From Lutimaribacter pacificus (GTDB taxonomy: Bacteria > Pseudomonadota > Alphaproteobacteria > Rhodobacterales > Rhodobacteraceae): a stretch of DNA of 64,000 bases. This document shows positions 1 through 8,465 of the stretch, in pieces. The notes beneath the pieces were generated by a model, which did not search any database, was not told the DNA's origin, and saw only the letters and a list, made by a program, of their open reading frames with translations. The translations under genes were made by a program, and so were the position numbers. Numbering within the stretch: position 1 is the stretch's first letter; every line of letters starts with the position of its first letter. The stretch spans positions 1 through 64,000 of the forward strand of contig NZ_FQZZ01000003.1 in NCBI RefSeq assembly GCF_900142185.1, written 5' to 3'.

Positions 1-95
1 CTTGCTATATGAGGGCCGCACGCTCCAAGGCGCTCGCCCCAAACTGGCCGACTTTTGCTCCGCCACAATGGCCGAATTTTACTCCGCCGTTGACA
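1..95. mobile_element. Terminus of an IS21-family-like element (cut by window edge)
   Basis: Two related tandem blocks are visible, one near 44-65 (ctggccgacttttgctccgc) and one near 69-89 (tggccgaattttactccgcc), followed by gttgaca at about 89-95. Repeated terminal blocks of this kind ending in TGTCAAC-type tips are typical of IS21-family ends. No istA or istB is inside the window, so the family call rests on the end alone. It marks the left border of the stress island. Confidence 0.5.
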
Positions 96-213
96 GGCTT
101 TCGCATCACGGCCCATCCAGAGCCGGAGGTCTATCTCTGCGATACCGTGGAACCGCCTGAAACGGCCTCTCCACCCGTCGTCGCTCCCCGCTGGGGCGGT
201 ACAGGGGGATGAC

Positions 214-369
214 CTATTTGGAAAACCGCTGCTTCCGCTTGCGCAGTTGTACCTGAAGTTCACGCGCAAGTTCGAGGAGTCGCTCGGGAACCTCTTCCTT
301 GCGGATGTTTTCAAGTTGTTCCCGAAGCACATGTTCCAAGTCTTCTGGATTCGGTTCCTTCTTTGTCAT
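214..369 (-). CDS. NepR-like anti-sigma factor, 51 aa
   Basis: A short minus-strand frame starts with ATG at 369 and ends with TAG at 214. It encodes a charged, fully helical-looking protein. Residues 15-40 contain LREQLENIRKEEVPERLLEL, which fits the NepR signature (LR..Y......PVPDRFLDLL..L). NepR proteins hold the sigma factor EcfG inactive until phosphorylated PhyR takes them away. The length is close to the family norm of about 50-65 aa. No ecfG or phyR follows it before the IS21-like end. It could also be an unrelated helical peptide, since the match is by eye over about 25 residues. The many EcfG-type promoters to its right support the call. Confidence 0.5.
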   Translation of the reverse strand: MTKKEPNPEDLEHVLREQLENIRKEEVPERLLELARELQVQLRKRKQRFSK

Positions 370-517
370 GCCTGCTCCGTGCCTGCTGCCAGATTTTGCG
401 GCGCTCGCACCGTTTTCCGACAGTTACTTTGTTTACTACGCTCCGACATTCTGTCTGGATCACATTAAATCACATTAACTCGTATATTTCGAATATCCGC
501 AACACCCCCGGCGATCT

Positions 518-542
518 GGAACAATTGGATGCCGCGCCTGTT
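518..542 (+). promoter_or_regulatory. EcfG-type promoter upstream of the CYP152 gene
   Basis: GGAAC at 518-522, 16 nt, then TGTT at 539-542. This is the spacing and sequence expected for the alphaproteobacterial general-stress sigma factor EcfG. It lies 95 nt before the chosen start of the peroxygenase gene. Confidence 0.7.
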
Positions 543-637
543 TGCGCGGCAGGTGATCCGCGTGGGCCGATGACTGCCAAATTGCTTCATCATCAAGCCA
601 TGGCATGTCCGATCACTTACACGGGGGACAGTTCATC

Positions 638-1903
638 ATGCATTTACTTTCAGAAAGCAGCTCAATTCCCAAACTGGACCGCTTTGACAGCACCTTCGAC
701 TTTCTTCAGGAAGGCTACGATTTCATTGGCAATCGTTGCCGCTCGCTGAGAACCGATGCGTTCCAGACGCGGCTCATGCTCAGGCCGGTTACCTGTGTAC
801 GCGGACCTGCGGCTGTTGAGATGTTCTATGCTCCGGGCCGCCTGACGCGACGCGGAGCTATGCCCGCAACGGTGGTGTCGCTGCTGCAGGACCGCTGCAG
901 CGTCCAGATGCTCGACGGAGAGGCGCACCGGCTGCGCAAAGCGATGTTCCTCGACATGATGGTGCCCGACCGGTTGTATCAGGCACGTCTGATGCTCTCG
1001 GACGAACTAGATCAAACAATGCGGCCCTATCGGGGTCAAAGCGTCGAACTACGCCGGATCATCAACCTAGTAATGTGCCATGTGGCTTTTCGCTGGTGCG
1101 GTCTCGAACTTCGTCGCGAAGACATGCAGGCCCGGTGCGAAGACTTATGCGCGATGATCGACAGCGTCGGCAGCTTGGGGCCGCGTCGTGCAAGGGCTGC
1201 CTGGTTGCGGATGCGGGGCGAACGGTGGGCCCGGCGCAGAATCGCCCAGGTCCGCCGGGAAGGAGAGACGCGGGGATGGGCGATAGACCGGCTGGCAGAG
1301 CATCGGGACATCGACAGATCGCCCATGCCGGACAGTGTCTGCGCGGTCGAACTGCTGAATCTCCTCAGGCCCATCGTGGCCGTGGGGCGTTACATCGTCT
1401 TTGCCATCCATGCCCTGCAGACCAACCCGGCCGCGGCGGCGGCCCTCCGCCAGGACCAAAGCGATGCGGCACTTGAGAATTTCTGCGACGAAGTGCGGCG
1501 CCTCTATCCGTTCTTTCCCGTGATCGGGGGGCGCGTTCTGGAGCCGTTCGAATGGCGCGACACGGCTTTTGCCGAAAATGACTGGCTTTTGCTCGACCTC
1601 TACGGAACCTGCCGTGATCCGTCTGCCTGGACAGAACCGCACAGGTTCGACCCCTGCCGCCTTGCTGACCGGCAGCCACCAACCTCGCTGGTGCCCCAAG
1701 GCGGAGGGCCCATGAAGACCGGCCATCGCTGTCCCGGCGAACGGCTCACGCGCGCGCTGCTCGCCGAAGGCGTCGGTTTCTTTCTGAATCTCGACTACAG
1801 CGTGCCGCCGCAGAATCTTGAAATTCGCCATGACACCATACCGCCCTGGCCGCGCGACGGAATGCGGATTCACGTTGCCGCGCAATCCTCGGGGCCATTC
1901 TGA
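638..1903 (+). CDS. CYP152-family fatty-acid peroxygenase (cytochrome P450)
   Basis: The 421-aa protein uses H2O2 directly to hydroxylate or decarboxylate fatty acids, without a redox partner. The haem-ligand loop GHRCPGE is present (Cys about residue 365), and the LRPIV motif (Arg-Pro about 244-245) is where CYP152 enzymes bind the substrate carboxylate and replace the usual acid-alcohol pair. The DEVRRLYPF ExxR helix is also visible. I chose ATG 638 because GGGGGA lies about 10 nt upstream; an in-frame ATG at 605 lacks a good site. It stands alone behind an EcfG-type promoter, so it probably acts in stress physiology, possibly consuming peroxide while modifying membrane-derived fatty acids (inference). 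Confidence 0.88.
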   Translation: MHLLSESSSIPKLDRFDSTFDFLQEGYDFIGNRCRSLRTDAFQTRLMLRPVTCVRGPAAVEMFYAPGRLTRRGAMPATVVSLLQDRCSVQMLDGEAHRLRKAMFLDMMVPDRLYQARLMLSDELDQTMRPYRGQSVELRRIINLVMCHVAFRWCGLELRREDMQARCEDLCAMIDSVGSLGPRRARAAWLRMRGERWARRRIAQVRREGETRGWAIDRLAEHRDIDRSPMPDSVCAVELLNLLRPIVAVGRYIVFAIHALQTNPAAAAALRQDQSDAALENFCDEVRRLYPFFPVIGGRVLEPFEWRDTAFAENDWLLLDLYGTCRDPSAWTEPHRFDPCRLADRQPPTSLVPQGGGPMKTGHRCPGERLTRALLAEGVGFFLNLDYSVPPQNLEIRHDTIPPWPRDGMRIHVAAQSSGPF

Positions 1904-2036
1904 GGGGTGGCTGCATCGTCCTGCCGCCCGAAACCTGCCTGGCCGGCGGCCGGGGCGGGTTTGTTCAGGTGCCGGAAAGGTCATCCTGTGCTCCTGTCAC
2001 AGGACTCTGCCGTGGCAGAAAATCAAGTTCGGTTCA

Positions 2037-2061
2037 GGAACATTGGCCCGATGTGCCGGTT
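2037..2061 (+). promoter_or_regulatory. EcfG-type promoter upstream of the YciE-like gene
   Basis: GGAAC at 2037-2041, 16 nt, GGTT at 2058-2061, ending 61 nt before the ATG of the ferritin-like gene. Confidence 0.65.
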
Positions 2062-2122
2062 GGAACGGGCATGAAGCAACCCCGGGAGGATGGGGGCGCC
2101 CTGCCAGGAAAGGAGCATCCGA

Positions 2123-2623
2123 ATGGCGATCTTCTCCAAGGATATCGACTCTATGGAAGACCTGTATCTGCATACCCTGCGCGACATCTACTATGCAGAG
2201 AAACAGATCGAGAAGGCCCTGCCGAAGATGATCGACAAGGCCTCTGACCAGAAGCTGAAAGACGCCTTCAGCCATCACCTCGACGAAACCCATGGCCATG
2301 TCCGCCGATTGGAAGAACTGTTCGACATGATCGGCGCAAAGGCCAAGGGTGTCGATTGCCCAGCCATCGACGGCATTATCAAGGAAACCGAAGACATTAC
2401 GAGCGACATCTCAGACAAGGCTGTCTGCGACGCAGCGCTCGCAGCCGCCGCGCAGGCGGTCGAACACTACGAGATCACCCGATATGGCACGCTCATCGCA
2501 TGGTCGAACGAACTGGGCCGCCCGGAATGCGCGGATCTGCTCAAGCAGACCATCGCCGAGGAAGAAGCGGCGGACAACAAGCTGACTGAAGTCGCCGAGA
2601 GCAGGCTCAACGAAATCGCCTGA
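2123..2623 (+). CDS. YciE/YciF-type ferritin-like protein (DUF892)
   Basis: This 166-aa soluble, helical protein starts MAIFSKDIDSMEDLYLHTLR and has the DIYYAEKQI stretch of the DUF892 family. Members form four-helix, ferritin-like dimers that can bind two metal ions. Candidate ligands are the Glu/His residues in AEKQ (about 27-30), the HHLDETHGH segment (about 56-64), the VEHYE segment (about 119-123) and the EEEAAD segment near 150. The family is induced by general stress in many bacteria, but its biochemical role is not settled. Start chosen at 2123 behind AAAGGAGC. It has an EcfG-type promoter and is followed after 76 nt by the BON gene, likely in one transcript. Confidence 0.9.
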   Translation: MAIFSKDIDSMEDLYLHTLRDIYYAEKQIEKALPKMIDKASDQKLKDAFSHHLDETHGHVRRLEELFDMIGAKAKGVDCPAIDGIIKETEDITSDISDKAVCDAALAAAAQAVEHYEITRYGTLIAWSNELGRPECADLLKQTIAEEEAADNKLTEVAESRLNEIA

Positions 2624-2699
2624 GCCGGATGCGGGCGGGGCGCGTGAGGTGCACGCGCTCCGAACCCCCGGAAATACTGTCAGAAAGGAAGGAACTCCC

Positions 2700-3308
2700 A
2701 TGGCACGAAACGATCAAGGAGATTATCCCGACGAGCCCCGGGAAGGACCCGGCGGCAGCAGATGGCGGGACGAGCGGCAGCGGCAGTTCCGCGGCAACGC
2801 GCGCCGCGATGCATACCGTCATCCCTTCAGCGATCCCTATGAGTATCCGGTGACGGGCTGGTGGCCGGAACTCTATGCGCCCTATCCCGGCATGTATGGA
2901 CCGCGGATGTACGGGCGGCCCGGGGATTGGCGCACCCGCTATCGCGACCGCGGCAACGAGCGCGATCTCTGGGACCGCGCGAGCGACGAGGTCGCCTCCT
3001 GGTTCGGCGATGAAGAGGCTCAGGAACGTCGTGAAGCGGACCACCGCGGCCTCGGACCGAAAGGCTATCAGCGATCGGACGAGCGCATCCTCGAAGACGT
3101 GAACGACAATCTGACCGCCGATGCAATCGTGGACGCTTCAGACATAAAAGCTTCTGTCCAAGACTGCGAGGTTGTGCTGGACGGCGAGGTCAATTCACGC
3201 GGTCAGAAGCGGCGTGCCGAGGATTGTGCGGAGGATGTGCTGGGTGTCCGTCATGTCCAGAATAATCTCAGAATCCGTCAGACGCGGCCCGGCAGGATCC
3301 CGTCGTAG
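2700..3308 (+). CDS. BON-domain protein with SWFGDEEA motif
   Basis: A 202-aa protein with no signal peptide. Its first half is Arg-, Tyr- and Pro-rich and low in complexity, and near residue 100 it carries SWFGDEEAQERR, a motif often seen in stress-linked BON proteins of alphaproteobacteria. The BON domain occupies about residues 125-195 (DERILEDVNDNLTADAIVDAS, then VVLDGEVNSR and GVRHVQNNL). BON domains bind phospholipid surfaces. Start at 2700 behind AAGGAAGGAA. It lies just after the ferritin-like gene and before a strong hairpin, so the two probably form a unit ending at 3422. Confidence 0.82.
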   Translation: MARNDQGDYPDEPREGPGGSRWRDERQRQFRGNARRDAYRHPFSDPYEYPVTGWWPELYAPYPGMYGPRMYGRPGDWRTRYRDRGNERDLWDRASDEVASWFGDEEAQERREADHRGLGPKGYQRSDERILEDVNDNLTADAIVDASDIKASVQDCEVVLDGEVNSRGQKRRAEDCAEDVLGVRHVQNNLRIRQTRPGRIPS

Positions 3309-3394
3309 CCGGGAGGACGCGCCGCGAAAAGGCCGGCGCTGCTCCTTCCCCAGGATTCGCAGCACCGGAACAGGACCTATGATCGGAACCCCAA

Positions 3395-3422
3395 GCGGAC
3401 GGCCCCGGGGCCGTCCGCCTTT
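3395..3422 (+). terminator. Terminator after the BON gene
   Basis: A perfect 12-bp palindrome (gcggacggcccc/ggggccgtccgc) at 3395-3418 is followed by CTTT. It separates the BON gene from the PQQ dehydrogenase. Confidence 0.6.
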
Positions 3423-3467
3423 CAGCGATACATTTCAGAGCTTCCCGGAACCGAGAAGGACTTATCC

Positions 3468-5582
3468 ATGCTTCCCAGATTGATCACCCTCTGCCTCATG
3501 GCCATTGCCTGCGCAGCCGGGCCGGCGATGGCGCAGGATGACACCACATCACCGAGCGAACCAGACTCGCCGACCGCACCCGAAGCACCGGCTCCGACGC
3601 CGGACGAAGGGGCCACCGGCCCCGGCAATGGCGACATACCGACACCCGCTGAACGGGCGGCAGCGGACGTGCCCGCCCAGGCCGGCGAGGACTGGCCCTA
3701 TTATGGGGGAGGCGCCCATGCCACACGCTATTCGCCGCTCGACCAGATCGACCGCGACAACGTCGGCGGGCTGGAGCGCGCCTTCGTGTTTCGGACCGGC
3801 GACATGCCCGAAGGCACCGCCGAGGGCAAATACTCGCCCGAGACCACGCCGATCAAAGTCGGCGACGATCTGCTGCTGTGCTCGGCGATGAATGTGCTGA
3901 TCTCGATCGACGCGGCGAGTGGCGAGGAGAACTGGCGCTTCGATCCGGGCGTGCCGAACGAGGCCATCCCCTATGGCGCATCCTGTCGCGGGGTTTCGAC
4001 ATACAGCAACCCCGATGCCGCCGAAGACGATCCCTGCGCCACCAAGGTCATCCAGGGCACGCTCGACGCCAAGCTGGTCGCGGTCGACCTGGAAACCGGC
4101 ACCCCTTGCGAGGATTTCGGCGAGAACGGCACGGTTGATCTCTGGCAGGACATCGGCGAACGCGTGCCCGGCTGGTACGCCGTCACCGCACCGCCTGCCG
4201 TGGTGCGCGGGGTGATCGTGACCGGCGCGCAGGTCAAGGATGGCGAGGCCGAGGATGCGCCTTCGGGCGTCATCCGCGGATATGATGCCGTCAGCGGCGA
4301 GCTTGTCTGGGCCTGGGACATGGCGGCACCCGAGCAAAACCGCAACGGTCCGCCCGAGGGCGAGGTCTATACCCGCGGCACGCCCAACATGTGGACCGCC
4401 GCCGTTGCCGACGAGGAACTGGGCCACGTGTATCTGCCGATGGGCAATTCGTCGGTGGATTATTACGGCTCGAACCGGTCCGAAGAGGAGAATGAATATG
4501 CCACAGCGCTCGTGGCGCTGGACGCCATGACGGGAACGGTGGCGTGGCATTTCCAAACGGTGCGCAACGATGTCTGGGACTACGATCTCGGCAGCCAGGC
4601 AACGCTGCTCGAGTATGAGGGCACGCCGGCAATCCTGCTGCCGTCCAAACAGGGCGATCTCTATATCCTCGACCGCGAGACCGGTGAGCCGTTGACGCCA
4701 GTGGGCGAACTGTCCGGGCTACCGAAAGGCGACGTGGAACCGGAATATATCTCGGACACGCAGCCGGTCTCGGAATGGCACACGCTGCGCAAGGAAGACC
4801 TGGAAGAAAAGGACGCCTGGGGTTTCACTCCGCTCGATCAACTGTGGTGCCGCATCCAGTTCCGGCGGGCGAATTACCAGGGTTTCTACACGCCGCCATC
4901 CAGCGACCGGCCCTGGATTCAGTATCCCGGCTATAACGGTGGTTCGGACTGGGGATCGGTCGCGGTGGATATCGAGCGCGGCCTGATCGTCGCCAATTAC
5001 AACGACATTCCGAATTACAACCGGCTGATCACCCGCGAGGAAGCGGACGAGCGCAACTTGCGGCCGATCTATGAGGAAGAGACGGGCTCTTCTTCGGGCG
5101 AGAACGCCGAAGGGGCGGGCAGCCCGCAGGTCGGGGCGCCCTATGGCATCGACGTCAACGCCGGCTGGCGCAATCCGGTGACCGGCGTGCCCTGCATCGA
5201 ACCGCCCTATGGCGGCATCCGGGCCATCGACCTTGCCACTGGAGAAACGGTTTGGGATACGCCGCTGGGCACCGCGCGGCGGAATGGTCCCTTCGGGATT
5301 CCGTCGATGCTACCCTTCAAGATCGGCACGCCGAACAACGGCGGTGCCGTCGTCACGGCGGGCGGGCTGGTGTTTATCGGCGCGGCGACGGACAACCTGT
5401 TCCGGGCGATCGACATCGAAACCGGGGAAACCCTCTGGAGCGACGTGCTGCCCGCAGGTGGACAGGCCAACCCGATCACCTACGAGGCGGACGGCCGACA
5501 ATACGTCATGATCGCCGCGACCGGCCATCACTTCATGGAAACGCCCATCGGTGACTACCTGATCGCCTATGCGCTGCCTTGA
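3468..5582 (+). CDS. Quinoprotein glucose dehydrogenase-type PQQ domain, secreted, without membrane anchor
   Basis: A 704-aa protein with a signal peptide (about residues 1-22, ending AMAQ), a Pro/Glu/Thr-rich linker to about residue 65, then an eight-bladed PQQ propeller. Sequence order matches the periplasmic half of E. coli Gcd: DWPYYGG, RYSPLDQI, VFRTGD, TPIKVGD, CRGVSTY, SGVIRGYDAVSGELVWAWD, VYLPMGN, NDVWDYDLGSQ, DQLWCRIQF, PPYGGIRAIDL and the C-terminal PAGGQANPITYE. Such enzymes oxidise aldoses to lactones and pass electrons to ubiquinone. The N-terminal five-helix membrane domain of Gcd is missing here, but a separate gene at 22143-22544 encodes exactly that domain. Unlike most neighbours it has no EcfG-type promoter that I can see. 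The substrate is not proven. Confidence 0.85.
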   Translation: MLPRLITLCLMAIACAAGPAMAQDDTTSPSEPDSPTAPEAPAPTPDEGATGPGNGDIPTPAERAAADVPAQAGEDWPYYGGGAHATRYSPLDQIDRDNVGGLERAFVFRTGDMPEGTAEGKYSPETTPIKVGDDLLLCSAMNVLISIDAASGEENWRFDPGVPNEAIPYGASCRGVSTYSNPDAAEDDPCATKVIQGTLDAKLVAVDLETGTPCEDFGENGTVDLWQDIGERVPGWYAVTAPPAVVRGVIVTGAQVKDGEAEDAPSGVIRGYDAVSGELVWAWDMAAPEQNRNGPPEGEVYTRGTPNMWTAAVADEELGHVYLPMGNSSVDYYGSNRSEEENEYATALVALDAMTGTVAWHFQTVRNDVWDYDLGSQATLLEYEGTPAILLPSKQGDLYILDRETGEPLTPVGELSGLPKGDVEPEYISDTQPVSEWHTLRKEDLEEKDAWGFTPLDQLWCRIQFRRANYQGFYTPPSSDRPWIQYPGYNGGSDWGSVAVDIERGLIVANYNDIPNYNRLITREEADERNLRPIYEEETGSSSGENAEGAGSPQVGAPYGIDVNAGWRNPVTGVPCIEPPYGGIRAIDLATGETVWDTPLGTARRNGPFGIPSMLPFKIGTPNNGGAVVTAGGLVFIGAATDNLFRAIDIETGETLWSDVLPAGGQANPITYEADGRQYVMIAATGHHFMETPIGDYLIAYALP

Positions 5583-5850
5583 GCGGCGCGAAAGGACACC
5601 GGGGCGGCCAATCAATGACGACCGCCGCTCCCTGCGGTCCGAGCCAAAGGCTCCGCCCCGGTAAGGGCGCGTCCGCGGACTTCCCCGCCGCGGGCGCGCC
5701 CGTTTCCCCCCGGCAGCGGGTCATTCCTTGCCACAAAACCGGAAGCCGCAATAGCCGGCCTCCGGCACTTCCGGGAGGGCAAAGTCCATCTCCGCATCGC
5801 TGCCAGTCCGCGCGGCCGCCCGGCCTCTGGGCCCGCGCTTCCTGAAGCTA
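5583..5850. other. Gene-free stretch after the PQQ dehydrogenase
   Basis: GC-rich sequence with several short inverted repeats (for example around 5640-5720), with no frame that resembles a known protein on either strand. One of the repeats may terminate the dehydrogenase transcript, but none has a clear T-run. Confidence 0.4.
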
Positions 5851-6032
5851 TCACTCCGAGTCCATGATGGCGATGGCACGATTGAAATACAGCCCCACCA
5901 TCAAAGTCACCGCCATCGCAGCATCAGGAACGGCGCCATCCAGAGCCGCATGTCGGGCCAGCAGATATGCCCGGTCGCAATTGTATTGAGATACATCAGG
6001 CCAGGCATGACGATCGTCAATCCAACGAACAT
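5851..6032 (-). pseudogene. Remnant of a DUF305-type small membrane protein, frameshifted
   Basis: Reading leftwards from ATG 6032 gives MFVGLTIVMPGLMYLNTIAT, then TGHICWPDMRLWMAPFLMLR and a stop. Moving by one base continues as AMAVTLMVGLYFNRAIAIMD to TGA at 5851-5853. The two pieces together match the first two membrane helices (GLMYLNT...R.WMA...AMAV.ML) of the multi-helix domain in front of DUF305 proteins. The rest of the protein is absent. The gene is therefore broken and shortened. Confidence 0.45.
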
Positions 6033-6050
6033 CAGGAAAAATCTCAATAA

Positions 6051-6698
<648 letters not shown>

Positions 6699-7004
6699 CC
6701 CGTCTCTTTCACGAACCCTTGCAGGGCTTCCCGGGAACAACACGGGAAGGCGCGAACCATGACGCGAGCGAAGCAGAAAGGTGGCCTATGACGAAGCCGC
6801 TCCTCATGGCGATAGGGGCGCCCGGTCTGGTCTTTCCCGGCATCAAGGGCTGGGACCGGCATTTCGTGATTGTCACGCCGCTCAAGAGCCTGCCGTTCCG
6901 TTGCAACGGGTCTGGCGGGTTCGGGTTCCAATGGCGTTTCGTCTACGTCGTCCGGGTGATGCACTCTGTAACCTCACGATCTGGGTAAGCCTGTCGGGCT
7001 GGGG
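6699..7004. other. Stretch without a convincing gene
   Basis: A plus frame from ATG 6788 to TAA 6988 (66 aa, AAAGGTGG upstream) is open but resembles nothing I know. The interval also contains a minus-strand EcfG-type site at 6905-6929 whose expected transcript runs left into no recognisable gene. Confidence 0.3.
6905..6929 (-). promoter_or_regulatory. Orphan EcfG-type promoter, minus strand
   Basis: On the minus strand: GGAAC (6929-6925), 16 nt, CGTT (6908-6905), the best -10 of the whole set. Transcription would run left from about 6898, antisense to the 6208-6698 genes, with no clear reading frame. It may drive a small RNA or be a chance match. Confidence 0.4.
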
Positions 7005-7005
7005 A

Positions 7006-7782
7006 TCACAGCAGCGGGGGCTGGCCGCTGCCCGCACTGATCCCGCCATCCACCGGCAGAACGGCGCCAGTGATGAAACTGGCCTCGTCGCTGGCGAGAA
7101 AGGCGATTGCGCTGGCCACCTCCTCAGCACCACCGATGCGTCCGAGAGGGATACGGGCACGCAGACGCCGCATCAGATCGCTCCGGGCCTCGACATCTCG
7201 GCTCATCCCGGTATGGGTGAGCGTCGGGCAGACGGCATTCACCCGCACACCGCGCGGACCGAGATCGATCGCCATGGCATTGGTCAGGCGAAGCTCTGCG
7301 CCCTTGGCGGCATTGTATGCTTCCATTGCCCGGTCACCACCCAGCCCCGCGACCGACCCGACGTTGACGATTGCACCGCCCCGCCGCTCCAGATGTGGCC
7401 GCGCGGCTTCGGACAGGAAATGGGTCCCATGGACATCCGCCTCGAAATGCGCACGCCACACCTCTTCAGTCATGGTCTCCGACGGCGTGGTCACCGGATA
7501 GCCCGCGCAATTCACGAGAACGTCGAGCCGCTCCATCCAGTGCGCTGCCCGGGCGATGGCCCGTTCGGCCTCGCCGCGGTGGCTGATGTCAACGCGAACC
7601 GCCAAGGCGCGGCCATTCGGCAGAGTGCGCACCACCGGGGTGGCGTCGTCTTTGTCAAGCAGCGCCACAAACGCCCCTTCGGCGGCGAAACGCCTCGCAG
7701 TGGCGGCGCCGATACCGGACGCCGCCCCGGTCACGACGACCCCGCAGCCTTCGAACCGTCCGGGGCTTGGATTGCGGGTCAT
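7006..7782 (-). CDS. SDR-family oxidoreductase
   Basis: A 258-aa classical short-chain dehydrogenase. The cofactor glycine motif TGAASGIG is near residues 18-25, NCAG near 90, and the catalytic Tyr-Lys in YNAAKG near 160. The C-terminus (GAVLPVDGGISAG) is the usual end of the family. Asp at the end of the second strand (LLDKDD) suggests NAD(H) preference. The substrate cannot be told from sequence. Its ATG overlaps the TGA of the upstream superoxide dismutase gene (ATGA), so both are served by the EcfG-type promoter at 8358-8382. Confidence 0.85.
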   Translation of the reverse strand: MTRNPSPGRFEGCGVVVTGAASGIGAATARRFAAEGAFVALLDKDDATPVVRTLPNGRALAVRVDISHRGEAERAIARAAHWMERLDVLVNCAGYPVTTPSETMTEEVWRAHFEADVHGTHFLSEAARPHLERRGGAIVNVGSVAGLGGDRAMEAYNAAKGAELRLTNAMAIDLGPRGVRVNAVCPTLTHTGMSRDVEARSDLMRRLRARIPLGRIGGAEEVASAIAFLASDEASFITGAVLPVDGGISAGSGQPPLL

Positions 7783-8285
7783 TCTCGCACCGAAAACGCC
7801 CCGCAGGCAATTCTGTCGCCTGCGTTGCCCGAGGGCTGACTTTCGTAATCATCCACGCCCTCGTGCATCACGAAGGCCGCCCCGTCCTCATCCAGAATAT
7901 CCCGCTCGACCTCGAGGAACGGCAGGAATACCTCAATCTCCCCTATGCCGTTCTCCTTGACTGTCAGATTGGGCATATCGCCGGGATGCGGTCCGTCCTC
8001 GGTCAGCACGCCATGCGCGCGATCGCCCGCGATATGTTCGCCGGCCGAGCTGAAATCCTCGGACTGGCAATCGCCGGTTTCATGCAGGTGTATGGCGTGG
8101 ATTCCTTCCGGCAGCCCGGTCAGCGTCACGGTCGCCAGGGCGATGCCCGACGGCATGTCGCGAACGTGGACCGCCCCCAGGTCGTTGCCGTCGCGGTCCT
8201 TGACCTCGGTTGTTGCCTCCGCCGCATGAAGCGGCGGGGCCAGCAAACTGGCGGTGGCCAGCGCAGCGATCATGGGATGTTTCAT
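7779..8285 (-). CDS. sodC: Periplasmic Cu/Zn superoxide dismutase
   Basis: A 168-aa protein with a signal peptide (about 1-21, cleaved after HAAE or nearby). Copper and zinc ligands sit in IHAIHLHETGDC (about 62-73), AGEHIAGDRAHG, HPGDMPNL and the C-terminal FVMHEGVDDY. The family end GDRIACGAF is present. It converts superoxide to H2O2 and O2 in the periplasm, giving peroxide that the island's catalase and CYP152 enzyme can use. It is the first gene of a two-gene operon with an SDR and lies divergent to the 8466 gene. Confidence 0.9.
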   Translation of the reverse strand: MKHPMIAALATASLLAPPLHAAEATTEVKDRDGNDLGAVHVRDMPSGIALATVTLTGLPEGIHAIHLHETGDCQSEDFSSAGEHIAGDRAHGVLTEDGPHPGDMPNLTVKENGIGEIEVFLPFLEVERDILDEDGAAFVMHEGVDDYESQPSGNAGDRIACGAFSVRE

Positions 8286-8357
8286 GTCAGACTCCTTCCT
8301 CGCGTGATGCCGTTCGACGGACCCTCCGTCGGTCGGCAGACGGTTAACATTTAAGAA

Positions 8358-8382
8358 AACAGATCCGGCGCCCGCTTGTTCC
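8358..8382 (-). promoter_or_regulatory. EcfG-type promoter for sodC-SDR
   Basis: On the minus strand: GGAAC (8382-8378), 16 nt, TGTT (8361-8358), 72 nt before the sodC start. It is one of a divergent pair with 8412-8436, the two -35 elements being 29 nt apart. Confidence 0.75.
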
Positions 8383-8411
8383 CGCCCGACCCCGGGCCGG
8401 GCACCGCCCGG

Positions 8412-8436
8412 GGAACATCTGGAGGGCCCCGCGGTT
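8412..8436 (+). promoter_or_regulatory. EcfG-type promoter for the 8466 gene
   Basis: GGAAC at 8412-8416, 16 nt, GGTT at 8433-8436, 29 nt before the ATG and partner of the divergent sodC promoter. Confidence 0.72.
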
Positions 8437-8465
8437 CACAACCTTCATCATAGGAGGACTCCAAT

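Noticed and set aside
6788-6988. 66-aa plus frame with AAAGGTGG upstream
   Set aside because: No similarity to anything known, irregular composition, and it covers the minus-strand promoter-like site; not supported as a gene.
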